A DNA stretch of 64,000 bases. It comes from an uncultured Bacteroidaceae bacterium. Lineage in GTDB: Bacteria; Bacteroidota; Bacteroidia; Bacteroidales; Bacteroidaceae. The notes under the pieces were generated by a model. That model made no database searches and was not told where the DNA came from. It worked only from the letters and a program-made list of their open reading frames with translations. The first letter of the stretch is position 1, and every line of letters starts with the position of its first letter. Location: the NCBI GenBank assembly GCA_905234605.1, contig CAJOIE010000005.1, forward strand, positions 62,001-126,000, written 5' to 3'. The position numbers and the translations under genes are program-made. Below, piece by piece: positions 53,327-61,964 of this stretch.

Positions 53327-53915
53327 AGGTGATGGTTGCATAATTGATTTCGGCCATGGCCCACACGGCGAGCCATGGAGCATAGCGCACCAGGCCGACG
53401 TATGCGAGCGCCACCGTGGCCTGCCAGTGCCGCTGCCGGTGGCTGAGGCGGCCGTAGGCCATGGCTGCCGCCACAATGATGAGCGCGAGTGCCCTTGCGA
53501 AACCCATGCCGAAGGGCGACGGCACAATACGCCCGGCAGCGCTGCGCAAAGGCGCATCGGTGCCCACAAGCGTGGCGGCAAGGAGAGCCAGCCCGGCGAG
53601 CATGATGCCGACGGCCGTCCACCAGGCTGTGGCATGACGCGCCGGCATGGGCGACAGACCGCTCTCTGCCACAGCCCCTGCGGCTAAGGCCACAAGCAGG
53701 AACACCTGTCCGTGCCATGTGGCAAACGCCACCACAGGCTGACGGAAGAAGTGGCGCAGGGCCTCGCCGGTGAGAACGCTGCGGCACTCCATGCCTAAGG
53801 CCGAGGCACACCACGACCACAGCACCACGAGCAGGAACGTGGCCGCGAGGAAGAGGACAAGATAGCCAGCCAACTCCCTCCATCTCTCAGCCCGTATGTT
53901 ATCCTTCACGTTCAT
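53313..53915 (-). CDS. Polytopic membrane protein, function unknown
   Basis: 200 residues from the ATG at 53915 (MNVKDNIRAERWRELAG). Hydrophobic segments at about 16-38, 68-85, 98-118, 140-158 and 170-195, interrupted by short charged loops, suggest five membrane helices. I recognise no family with confidence. It is placed between the response regulator (22 bases) and uvrD (overlap) in a compact operon. Codon use matches the neighbours. Could be a sensor-associated membrane component, but this is only positional inference. Confidence 0.65.
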   Translation of the reverse strand: MNVKDNIRAERWRELAGYLVLFLAATFLLVVLWSWCASALGMECRSVLTGEALRHFFRQPVVAFATWHGQVFLLVALAAGAVAESGLSPMPARHATAWWTAVGIMLAGLALLAATLVGTDAPLRSAAGRIVPSPFGMGFARALALIIVAAAMAYGRLSHRQRHWQATVALAYVGLVRYAPWLAVWAMAEINYATITYVFF

Positions 53916-53937
53916 GGCAGGCGTGCAGCTCTTGCGT

Positions 53938-54666
53938 TCAGTCGGCATCAGCCTGAAGGTTGTCAAGGTCAATGATGCGCAGCTGCAAGGCACGCACCAC
54001 GAGGCGTGTGGCATTGACGCCGCCTGGTTCACGCTCGGCGAAGAGGCGCCCGATGAGGTCGGCCTGCCGCTTCTCCAGACTCTTCACGCCGAAGGGCATG
54101 CCGCGGAGGTTGGCTATCATCTCCTTGGTATAGCCCAGGGCCAGATGGCGCAGGAAACGCTCGTCGTACTCGTCGATCTCATAGTCGATGATGGCGTCGG
54201 TGCGACGTGTCTCACCAACGACACTGGCACGGAAGCGCGACACAATCTTCTCCAGTATGGGCTCGTTGAAGACCAGCGTGCGTCCCTCCATGACCTGCTC
54301 CACGGCACTGCGCGTGAGCAGCTCGCCCGTCTTGAGTATGATGCCTGCCGCTCCGGCCTTCAGGGCATCGACCCACAGACGCTCACCCATGAGCTCGCCT
54401 GTGAAGATGAGCACACGCATCTGCGGATAGCGGGCAAGAGCCTGACGACAGATGTCGACACCCACAGTGGTGGAGCCGCCCAGACCCAGGTCGAGGAGCA
54501 GGAGGTCGGGCACTCGCTGTCGCAGCAGTGGCCACAGCTGGCTCTCGTTCTCGGCAGTGCCTATGATTTCGGCTTCAGGTATCTCTGTGCGGAATATCTC
54601 CTCGGTGCCCTTGAGCTCAAGGCGCACGTCCTCCACAATTATTACGGTGAATGGTTGCATGGACAT
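53938..54666 (-). CDS. Response regulator (receiver plus DUF5932-type output domain)
   Basis: 242 residues. The receiver domain has the acidic pair Glu12-Asp13 (IVEDVR), the phosphoacceptor Asp59 in LLLDLGLGG, Thr in IFTGEL and Lys in IILKTGELL. The C-terminal ~100 residues (YDERFLRHLALGYTKEMIANLRGMPFGVKSLEKRQADLIGRLF) form a LuxR/NarL-like HTH of the DUF5932 type of Bacteroidetes. It should be phosphorylated by the kinase encoded 14 bases upstream and then control transcription. The target genes are not known. Confidence 0.88.
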   Translation of the reverse strand: MSMQPFTVIIVEDVRLELKGTEEIFRTEIPEAEIIGTAENESQLWPLLRQRVPDLLLLDLGLGGSTTVGVDICRQALARYPQMRVLIFTGELMGERLWVDALKAGAAGIILKTGELLTRSAVEQVMEGRTLVFNEPILEKIVSRFRASVVGETRRTDAIIDYEIDEYDERFLRHLALGYTKEMIANLRGMPFGVKSLEKRQADLIGRLFAEREPGGVNATRLVVRALQLRIIDLDNLQADAD

Positions 54667-54680
54667 ATCGGTGTGGATTG

Positions 54681-57600
54681 CTATTTATGCTTCAGGGGAA
54701 AGGTGAACAGAATGGTGTGGCCACCGGCGGCAGGGAAGGCTTCGGCACGGCAGCCTGCATGGCCGAAGAAGGTGTCGTGCTCACGCACTATCTGGCGGCA
54801 CACGAGGAAGTGGAACCCTCCCTCGCGCGGCGTGAAGAGAGCATCGGCCTCAGCATCCGTGAGTGGGAGCCCCGACGCATGTATCTCCATGCGGCAGAAG
54901 GCGGCGTCGGCCGACAGTGTGAGAGCGAGCACAGGCATGGGTTTCTGTGCGGCTTCGCTCAAGGCACGCTCGCCACGTGCCACACTGCGCAGCAACAGGG
55001 CCAGCAGGTCGGCATCTGCCCGCAACGTGAGGGCTGGCGCAGCGTCGCTGGCGACATAGCCAGCCTCGGCAGCAAGGGCCATGAGTGATGCCGAGGTGAC
55101 GGCGGAGCGGCGGAAATGCACCGACGGCGACTGCTGGAGGGCCTGCTGCGTGAGGATGGTGACGAGCGAGCTGTAGTAGGCCACGGTCTGCGAAAGGGTG
55201 TGCAGCACGCCGGCACTCTGCGAGCCAGCCGGCGCAGCCTGCAACTGACGCACCAAACGCTCTATGCGCGCAGGGAAATAGATGGTCTCGTGCTTGATGG
55301 TGCTCAGACAGTTATCGAGTATCTGGTTCTGCACATGCAGGCGGGCATCCTCATATTGGCGTCGGTGCTGCTCGTCGGCATCGGCATCGAGGGCATCGAG
55401 AGCACGTGCATGTTCGGCCTCCTGCGCATCACGCCAACGGTCGTAGTCGCGGCGGCGGTGCTCAGCCGTGGCCTTCTGCAACGCTATCTGCGGACGCAGG
55501 TAGAGGAAATAGGCCAGCACACAACTCACCATGAGCAAGAACACGATGAGCACCATGGCCACACGCTCGCTCTCCTCGGCACTCTGGGTCTGTTGGCAAT
55601 ATGCCTCAAGCGACTTGTCCTGATTGGTGAGCTTATACAGACGCGTGAAGATGCGGTTGTTGTAGCGATAGAGTGGCCACTGATGAAGCACCAGGGCTGC
55701 CCTGGCCACCTCGTTGCGCACGGCGATGAGAGCGGCATAGTCGATGTCGGCTCCCTGCTGCCACAAAGCGATGTCGGTGGCAAAGGACGCATCGCCTGAT
55801 GCAGTGTCGAGCAGCTGCAGCTGCGGGTGTATCTCACGCAGCATGCGTCCGCCGAGACTCACGGCCTCAGCGTAGCGGCCGGAGGCGTTGCACATGGCAA
55901 TGGAGTCGGCAAGAGCCGACGGCTGCGCCGCAGAGGCTTGAACGGCACCGGCCAGTAAGGTCAGCATTGCCATCGTGAGAGCTCTTGGCAGACGGAAAAA
56001 GAAGCGGCTGCCCACGCCCATCTTGCTCTCAATGCCGAAAGTGCATACGGAGAAGAGCGAGCTCGTCTTGCGATACTTCTCAATGATGCCCTTGCAGTTC
56101 ATGAGGCCAAAGCCTGAGCCTTTGCCATCGGGCGCGCCACCAGAGTGGACTTTGGCAGCGGCAGGCATCACACCGGCGGATGCTGTGCCAATGGATGATG
56201 CGTCGTACACCTTATTATCTAATATAGTAGCCACATCAGCAGGCGAAAGGCCACAGCCTGTGTCGCGCACTGACAGCTCCACATAGCGGCCACCGGCATC
56301 CTCGCCCTCATCGGCATAGACGCTTATGCTACCGCCGGCAGGGGTGAACTTGCGGGCATTGTCGGCCAAGGTGTTGAGCATGAAAAGGGTCAGGGCACGG
56401 TCGGCCTTGACACTTAAAGGCGTGGAGCTGACATCGAGCGTAAGCTGCTTTAACCCATAGACATAGGCATTCTGCCTTAGAGAGTCGAGCAAGGGCTGGA
56501 GCGGGAATGAGGTGATGTGCAGACTGAGCTCGCCCTGTTGCATCTGGACCCACTCGGCGAGGAGCGTGTTCAGGTGCTCTATATGCTCCACCAGCTCGGA
56601 TATATATGTCAGTCTGGATGGCAACACGCCACCTTGCTTCTGCATCACTCTCACCTCGTGCCTGATGCGGTCGATGAAAGGCACTATGCCCACCACGAGC
56701 TGCACCTTGGCATGGCGCTCCACATTGGCAGCCTTGTCGCGTTGCAAACGCTGCATGAGCACCTGGTGCTCCTCGGACAGACGCTCCAGCTCATCGGCCA
56801 ACTGCTGCTGCCGTTGCTGCATCTCGGCCTCCATCTGCTGCCGCTGTGCCTGCATGGCAGCGACACGCCTGCTCACCCGTCGCCACCACAGGCGGCGCAT
56901 GAGCAAACCGAAAACTATCACGACCACGGCAAAGAGCACCACACCGAACAGCGACTGCCGCACCTGCGCCTTGGCACGTTGCAGCATGAGGGCCCGCGAA
57001 TAGACCTCGGCATCCTCGCGGGTGACATCGAGCAAGTCGACATAGATGTTGCGGTTGTAGTCGCTCTCGGCTTTCATACCCATGGCACTGTATGCCACCG
57101 AGAGCTGCTGGCGTATGCCGGCAATCCACTCGGGCACGGTCTTGACGCTGTCGGCCGACATCCACCGCCGCTCCACAGAGACAGGCGGCGCATCGGCCAC
57201 GTAAGGACGCAAGAGGTCGGCATCGGAGGCTGCGTGGAGCACCGATGCCGAGGCATAGTAGCATCGATGGTGGAAGTTGACACAGTCGAGGGCCTGGGCA
57301 TAGCAACCGACAGCATCGGCATAGCAGCCTGCGTCGAAAGCCAGTTCACCCAGCGTGCGCAGGGCACAGGCCATCTGGTAGACATCGTCGTAGCAGCGGA
57401 ACAGCGAGAGTGCACGCTGTGCCATGGCCTGCGCCGTGCTGTCGGTGCCGAAGATGCCACACAGATAGTCGACGGCGTCGGGCTTATATGCGCGCACGAC
57501 ATCAAGACGTGTGCTGTCGGCAAACAATGTGGCAAGTGACTGGAGCGTGTTGGCCTCGAAGAACACATAGCCATGGTTCTTGGAGAGTGTGTAGGCTTTG

Positions 57601-58298
57601 AACAGATAGTCGAACTCATCGCGGGCGACATCGGAGCCATCAGCATATTCGCTCAAACCACCCGACCCCTTCATGTAGCAGTAGCTGAGCCACTGTGCCG
57701 TGTCGGATGGCAACTGGCAGAAAGGCTCTGCCGCACGTATCTCGTCGATGGCACGCTCGCGCTGGTCGACATAATAGAAATAGGTGGAAGCCGTGATGTG
57801 GAGGTCGCCCTGTGCCACAGCAAAGAGATGTGCCAGATGAGGCGAAAGCAGGTCGGCCTCCTCCAGTATGCGTTGCACCCGCTGTGTGGCCTGATGCCTG
57901 TGCAGGAAGAAGTCGAGGCTTGCCGAGGTGCGCTGCGCCACACGCATCTGCATAATGTCGGCGTGCAGACGGAGCACCTGGTTGTCGGTCATGGCGTGCA
58001 CGGCGGCAGCTATGGCGAGTGTGCTGTCGAAGTCCATCTGCTGGAAACGCTCTGCTGCCATGCACAGCATGGCTTCGGCACATCCGTCGTGATAGCCCGT
58101 GGCCTGCGCCTCGCTCCATGCCTGCACGGCTTTTACGGCCAGAGTGTCCACATTGCGGTAGCGCCACGCCAGTGCCTCCTGGCAAAGGCTGTCCACATGC
58201 GCCCGCGCTGTGGCATCAGGCGTAAAAAGGTTTTGGCAACCGCCACAGACTGTGACAGCCGCCAAAACAATGAGTATGTGCCGCGCATACCGCCGCAT
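54681..58298 (-). CDS. Double-module sensor histidine kinase (DUF5112/DUF5113-like)
   Basis: 1205 residues from the ATG at 58298 (MRRYARHILIVLAAVTVCGGCQ, a lipoprotein-like signal). Residues ~30-440 are TPR-like sensor repeats, a transmembrane helix lies near 448-468, a Gln-rich coiled coil (MQAQRQQMEAEMQQRQQQLA) and a first kinase part follow, with ATPase motifs at ~644 (NTLADNARKF), RDTGCGLS and ~729 (GSGFGLMNCKG). Then a second signal-like hydrophobic segment (~772), another sensor stretch, a helix (~914-932), and an H-box with His ~1003 (STIKHETIYFP), ending in a poorly conserved ATPase domain. Two kinase halves are thus joined in one chain. I recall DUF5112/DUF5113 for this type, not certain. 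Cognate regulator follows directly. Confidence 0.8.
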   Translation of the reverse strand: MRRYARHILIVLAAVTVCGGCQNLFTPDATARAHVDSLCQEALAWRYRNVDTLAVKAVQAWSEAQATGYHDGCAEAMLCMAAERFQQMDFDSTLAIAAAVHAMTDNQVLRLHADIMQMRVAQRTSASLDFFLHRHQATQRVQRILEEADLLSPHLAHLFAVAQGDLHITASTYFYYVDQRERAIDEIRAAEPFCQLPSDTAQWLSYCYMKGSGGLSEYADGSDVARDEFDYLFKAYTLSKNHGYVFFEANTLQSLATLFADSTRLDVVRAYKPDAVDYLCGIFGTDSTAQAMAQRALSLFRCYDDVYQMACALRTLGELAFDAGCYADAVGCYAQALDCVNFHHRCYYASASVLHAASDADLLRPYVADAPPVSVERRWMSADSVKTVPEWIAGIRQQLSVAYSAMGMKAESDYNRNIYVDLLDVTREDAEVYSRALMLQRAKAQVRQSLFGVVLFAVVVIVFGLLMRRLWWRRVSRRVAAMQAQRQQMEAEMQQRQQQLADELERLSEEHQVLMQRLQRDKAANVERHAKVQLVVGIVPFIDRIRHEVRVMQKQGGVLPSRLTYISELVEHIEHLNTLLAEWVQMQQGELSLHITSFPLQPLLDSLRQNAYVYGLKQLTLDVSSTPLSVKADRALTLFMLNTLADNARKFTPAGGSISVYADEGEDAGGRYVELSVRDTGCGLSPADVATILDNKVYDASSIGTASAGVMPAAAKVHSGGAPDGKGSGFGLMNCKGIIEKYRKTSSLFSVCTFGIESKMGVGSRFFFRLPRALTMAMLTLLAGAVQASAAQPSALADSIAMCNASGRYAEAVSLGGRMLREIHPQLQLLDTASGDASFATDIALWQQGADIDYAALIAVRNEVARAALVLHQWPLYRYNNRIFTRLYKLTNQDKSLEAYCQQTQSAEESERVAMVLIVFLLMVSCVLAYFLYLRPQIALQKATAEHRRRDYDRWRDAQEAEHARALDALDADADEQHRRQYEDARLHVQNQILDNCLSTIKHETIYFPARIERLVRQLQAAPAGSQSAGVLHTLSQTVAYYSSLVTILTQQALQQSPSVHFRRSAVTSASLMALAAEAGYVASDAAPALTLRADADLLALLLRSVARGERALSEAAQKPMPVLALTLSADAAFCRMEIHASGLPLTDAEADALFTPREGGFHFLVCRQIVREHDTFFGHAGCRAEAFPAAGGHTILFTFPLKHK

Positions 58299-58302
58299 GT
58301 AT

Positions 58303-59517
58303 CTACTGAAGGAGGCGCTCCATCTCCTCAAACTCGGCACCCATGTTGAGATGCAGATATATACGATAGAGTGGTTCCACCCATCGCTCCTGCGCCTCAG
58401 GCAGCAACTCGCGCACACGCTGCATGGGCTGCATGGCAAGGCGATAGAGTGCGGCTATATGGTCCTGCTCCGACTGATAGTTGGGCGCTGTGAGGTCGGT
58501 GGTGGCCTGCTTCTCGGCAATCACAGCGAGATTGAGTGCCGCAAGCCCCTTAGTGTAGAGTGCTTCGGCATAGTCGGGGTCGCGGGCAAGGCATGAGTCG
58601 CACGCCACGATGGCGTCTGCCTCGCGCTGCTGACGCATGAGAATGGAGGCCTTGGCATACCAGAATATAGGCATGGCTGGCTCACGGTGCGTGAGCGAGT
58701 CGGCCACGGCGAGGCCCAGATCAAGCTGCTGCGTGGCGGCAAGGTGGTCTATGAGGTTGGTGAAGAAATACGGATGTGAGGGATAGTCATTGAGACCCTG
58801 CCACAGCGACTTCACCCATCTGGCGGTGTCGCCCATCGAGAGCCATGCCCGCGAGGTGTACTCGTGTATGACGTCGCTCTGCATGTTGGCTTTCTTAGCC
58901 AGCTCGGCATAGCGAATGACCCCCTGTGCGTTGCCTGTCTCATGGGCCGATGCCACAGCGAGATAGGCCACTGTGGGCATCAGAGTGTCGGTCTGCAACA
59001 GATGCTCGGACTCGAAGATGGGATGCTGCGCCACGGTGATGTAGCGCGAGAGATAGTTGTAGGCCTCGGCATAGCGTCCCTTGGCATAATACCACTTGCC
59101 TCCGGCCACGATGTACGACCTGTAGGGCATGAGCCACGCACGGCTCTGCTTGCGGTTGAGTATCTTCACCTTGCCGCGCTCGTTGGGACGCATGCTGACA
59201 CTGTCGGCCATGAACATGCGGTCGTACATGTCGATGACAGTGGAAAAGAAGCGCACTGTGTCGTAAGGCTGATGCAGGTAGAGCTTGAGGTTCTCGGCAG
59301 CATTGAGCTTCTTGCTGCACTCGGCTGCCAGGCGATAGCATTCCACACGGTCGGGTATGGTGGTCTCCGGCTTGAGAGCCTCGGCAAAGAGGTTCTGAGC
59401 CGTCTGCTCCAGATTAGAGCCCTTCTTGATGTTCTCCTTTGCCTGACGAAGATAGGGGCCAGCCACTGCTGCCAGTGGGAAGAGCAGGAAGAACAAAAGA
59501 TAGATGCGTCTATTCAT
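58303..59517 (-). CDS. Periplasmic TPR protein
   Basis: 404 residues with a signal peptide (IYLLFFLLFPLAAVAG). The mature part is all-helical TPR-like (e.g. GGKWYYAKGRYAEAYNYLSRYITVA; SREPAMPIFWYAKASILMRQQREADAIVACDSCLARDPDYAEALYTKGLAALN). It lies between the HARE-HTH gene (8-base overlap) and the kinase (4-base gap), so it may assist signal sensing by the kinase, whose own periplasmic domain is also TPR-like. That role is inferred from context. Confidence 0.8.
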   Translation of the reverse strand: MNRRIYLLFFLLFPLAAVAGPYLRQAKENIKKGSNLEQTAQNLFAEALKPETTIPDRVECYRLAAECSKKLNAAENLKLYLHQPYDTVRFFSTVIDMYDRMFMADSVSMRPNERGKVKILNRKQSRAWLMPYRSYIVAGGKWYYAKGRYAEAYNYLSRYITVAQHPIFESEHLLQTDTLMPTVAYLAVASAHETGNAQGVIRYAELAKKANMQSDVIHEYTSRAWLSMGDTARWVKSLWQGLNDYPSHPYFFTNLIDHLAATQQLDLGLAVADSLTHREPAMPIFWYAKASILMRQQREADAIVACDSCLARDPDYAEALYTKGLAALNLAVIAEKQATTDLTAPNYQSEQDHIAALYRLAMQPMQRVRELLPEAQERWVEPLYRIYLHLNMGAEFEEMERLLQ

Positions 59518-61486
59518 TATCGGTGCCTGCTGGTTGTTCGATATTGTTCACCACCCTGTACATGCGCTCATACTCACGGCGACGATAGGGCTCTGCGGGT
59601 GTGCCGGCATCGATGGTCTGGGCATAGAACTTGCCGAGTACCGGATCTTCTGCCGTGGTGGGCACATGGCCGTACTTGCGGAAGAAGGCCGTAACAGCCC
59701 TGCATCGCTGGCCGAACTTCTGGTCGCGCGGCGTGCGAGGGAAGCGGCTTTCATTGATGTTGGCTATGCCCTTGGCAAACTGTTTCTTCTCCTGCTCGGT
59801 GGATGTCGAGCCTACAGTATATTTGCGCAGGGCATTATGCAGCGAGCGCTCTATGCCATCACCGTTGTGGTACGGGAAGTGCTTGCGCTCTGCCACGAAG
59901 CGGTGCAGGCTGTTGATTGTGCCTTGCAGCGTGCGCGGCGACAGCCAGAAGCTATCAGCATACTGCCGGTCTGGCAGCCCCACAAGGTCGGGGTAATAGT
60001 ATAGCAGCGTGCCGTTGTTGACAGCATAGTAGATGGTCGACGTGACACTCTTCTCGTTGGTTGTGGGACGCATCTCGACAACCCTGCGACAGAGCTCGTC
60101 GGTCGACAGGGGCTCGTCCTCCTGCTGGAGTATCATTACAGCCATGTCCACCATCGAGCCTGCAAAACGCCCCCATTCCACTAACTGATAGGTGGATGTG
60201 CGGCCTACGGCCTGGAAACGTTTGTCCTGCAACATGTAGGAGCGAATAAAGCCACTGTCCGTGTGGTGGTCGTCGGGGAACTTGGCCTTGAATGTGTTGT
60301 AGATATCATCCACGGTCATGGCTTCGCCGCGCTCTTTCAGTATGTCGTAGATTTCCTTGAAATAGTTCATGCGGTTCACCTCGCACACTATCTCATCGCC
60401 TTCCAGATGAACGTATCCCACAGCCTCTATCTGGCTGCGGAGCAGTGCAGCTGCTTCCTGCCGCCACTCGGGTGTTGAGATGTCGGTGCCTTTGGCCTTG
60501 GCAGCTACTATATGCTTCTCAAACAGGGCATTGAAGTCCATACGATAGTCTTCTATCCGTTGCAGGTGCGACAGATGGTATATGTCGGCCAGCGCGGCGG
60601 CGAAGGCGTATGCTGCAAAGCGGTCGGTGTAGGCGAAACATATAGCTATCTGGTCGTCCACACGTCCGGCCGAGAGACGTGCCAGCCCGTAGCGGCCGTC
60701 CACCAGCGACACCGTGTTGATGGGGCGCACGATGTTGATGAGCTGCAAGGCGCAGTGCAGGTTGATGTGCAGGTGTTGCTTCCGCTGCAACTCCTCCCAT
60801 TGCATGGTCTGGGCTGTGAAGATGTCGCCGCTCATGAAAGGCAACTCCATCCAGCGTTCACGGTCCCACACGCGCGACGTCTCGTGGTTGTCGGGCACGA
60901 AGCGCACACCGAGCTGCCTCACGCGCTCCTCTGTGAGTCCCATGGTGCGTGTCATTTCGGCTATGGTGGCACGCTGTTGTGCTATGCCCTGAATGTGGCC
61001 AAACACAAGTGCGTTGCGGTTTGTGGTAGTGGCAAAGTAGCGCTCGGCAATGAAGAACACAGGATATGTGCCCTCATGCATCAGGTATGAGGCGACAAAG
61101 GAGGCATCGAAGTCGTCGAGGAATGGATAGTCGAAGCCCACAAGCCAGCGACGCACCTTGAAGCCATCGGATTTGCCCACCTGCGCATAGAGGCTGCCGA
61201 AAGTGGTGAGAGCCTCGTTGAGACGCCGCAGCGTATGGCGCCCCAGTCCGTTCCAGGCAGTGAAAGCCTGAGGGCGTTCTGCATAGCTGAGAAAGTCGGT
61301 ATAGGCGGGAGCGTTGCGGTGTGCCAGGTTGAGGGCCCGCCTGTCGCCAAGTTCACTGAGTGTGTGCTCATAGAGCAGTTGCAGCAGCCGCTCCTTGAGT
61401 TCACGGTCTGGCTGGTCGCTCATGTTGATGGGTTCAATCTGATAAGGTTGAGGTAGGTCGCCCTTGCTGAGGTTGTAGGATCTCAT
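59510..61486 (-). CDS. Large DNA-binding protein with sigma-like HTH and HARE-HTH domains
   Basis: 658 residues, no signal or membrane segment. Near residues 75-100 GLGRHTLRRLNEALTTFG resembles the helix-hairpin-helix of RNA polymerase alpha C-terminal domains; MTRTMGLTEERVRQL (~185-200) is a sigma region 4-like HTH. Residues ~400-460 (MTVDDIYNTFKAKFP...RSYMLQDKRF...GRTSTYQLVEW) fit a HARE-HTH winged helix, and ~475-530 a second, weaker one. The combination suggests a transcription- or chromatin-linked role. It is the first gene of a six-gene operon with the two-component system and UvrD. I do not know a characterised homologue. Confidence 0.7.
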   Translation of the reverse strand: MRSYNLSKGDLPQPYQIEPINMSDQPDRELKERLLQLLYEHTLSELGDRRALNLAHRNAPAYTDFLSYAERPQAFTAWNGLGRHTLRRLNEALTTFGSLYAQVGKSDGFKVRRWLVGFDYPFLDDFDASFVASYLMHEGTYPVFFIAERYFATTTNRNALVFGHIQGIAQQRATIAEMTRTMGLTEERVRQLGVRFVPDNHETSRVWDRERWMELPFMSGDIFTAQTMQWEELQRKQHLHINLHCALQLINIVRPINTVSLVDGRYGLARLSAGRVDDQIAICFAYTDRFAAYAFAAALADIYHLSHLQRIEDYRMDFNALFEKHIVAAKAKGTDISTPEWRQEAAALLRSQIEAVGYVHLEGDEIVCEVNRMNYFKEIYDILKERGEAMTVDDIYNTFKAKFPDDHHTDSGFIRSYMLQDKRFQAVGRTSTYQLVEWGRFAGSMVDMAVMILQQEDEPLSTDELCRRVVEMRPTTNEKSVTSTIYYAVNNGTLLYYYPDLVGLPDRQYADSFWLSPRTLQGTINSLHRFVAERKHFPYHNGDGIERSLHNALRKYTVGSTSTEQEKKQFAKGIANINESRFPRTPRDQKFGQRCRAVTAFFRKYGHVPTTAEDPVLGKFYAQTIDAGTPAEPYRRREYERMYRVVNNIEQPAGTDNE

Positions 61487-61518
61487 TGTTTTTTCATATT
61501 AAATTAGCTTCTGGGATG

Positions 61519-61526
61519 CAAAGCTA
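61519..61526 (-). promoter_or_regulatory. -7 element of the six-gene operon
   Basis: TAGCTTTG on the minus strand, 33 bases upstream of the ATG at 61486. An ATTG about 19 bases further upstream (61546-61549) could be a weak -33. Confidence 0.6.
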
Positions 61527-61673
61527 CAAATAGTTTCATTATTAACAATACCCTTTTAACAAAAACCATCCATCCTGTTTCAGAATTGACTGCTTCCTAT
61601 TCCCTACGGGGCAAAACGGCTGCGGGTTGCCGCTGGCTGGGCTGAAGACTGCGTGCCGCCATGCATGCAAGCA

Positions 61674-61703
61674 GAAGGGCCGAACTTCACAGTCCAGCCC
61701 TTC
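61674..61703. other. Hairpin in the gap before the DDWS peptide gene
   Basis: GAAGGGC (61674-61680) and GCCCTTC (61697-61703), with partial inner pairing. It lies past the 3' end of the small gene at 61761 and might end its transcript, but no T-run follows on either strand. The rest of 61487-61760 is A+T-rich with no gene seen. Confidence 0.4.
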
Positions 61704-61760
61704 CATAAAAACTATTACTACTCTATATATACTGATACGTATAGAGCCAAGGTTATCGTG

Positions 61761-61937
61761 TCAGTTGCTCCAGTCGTCCTTCCAGACGTTGTAGCCGTTG
61801 TTGCGCTCTTTGACGAGGACGTCGGCCTCACGCGTTATTTCGCCCGTCTTCATCTCAAGGTTTCCGCTGCTCTGCAGAAGGCCTTCACCGCCTACAAGAG
61901 TCAAGCGTATCTGTGGTGTGGAATATATCTTCTTCAT
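61761..61937 (-). CDS. Small protein ending YNVWKDDWSN, paired with surface protein
   Basis: 58 residues, ATG at 61937-61935, TGA at 61763-61761. It starts MKKIYSTPQIRLTL, then has GLLQSSG, a charged middle (KTGEITREADVLVKERNNG) and ends YNVWKDDWSN. Start pattern, Leu-Leu motif and end match the gene at 46888-47073, and the position 27 bases after a large surface protein gene is the same. Codon use is like the surrounding genes. No known domain. Confidence 0.7.
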   Translation of the reverse strand: MKKIYSTPQIRLTLVGGEGLLQSSGNLEMKTGEITREADVLVKERNNGYNVWKDDWSN

Positions 61938-61964
61938 ATTTATGCTACGTTTAGGTGTTAGTGG

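Noticed and set aside
51767..53332. 521-codon open frame on the plus strand opposite uvrD
   Set aside because: It is the mirror of a fully conserved UvrD helicase; high G+C coding sequence leaves long open antisense frames. No recognisable protein.
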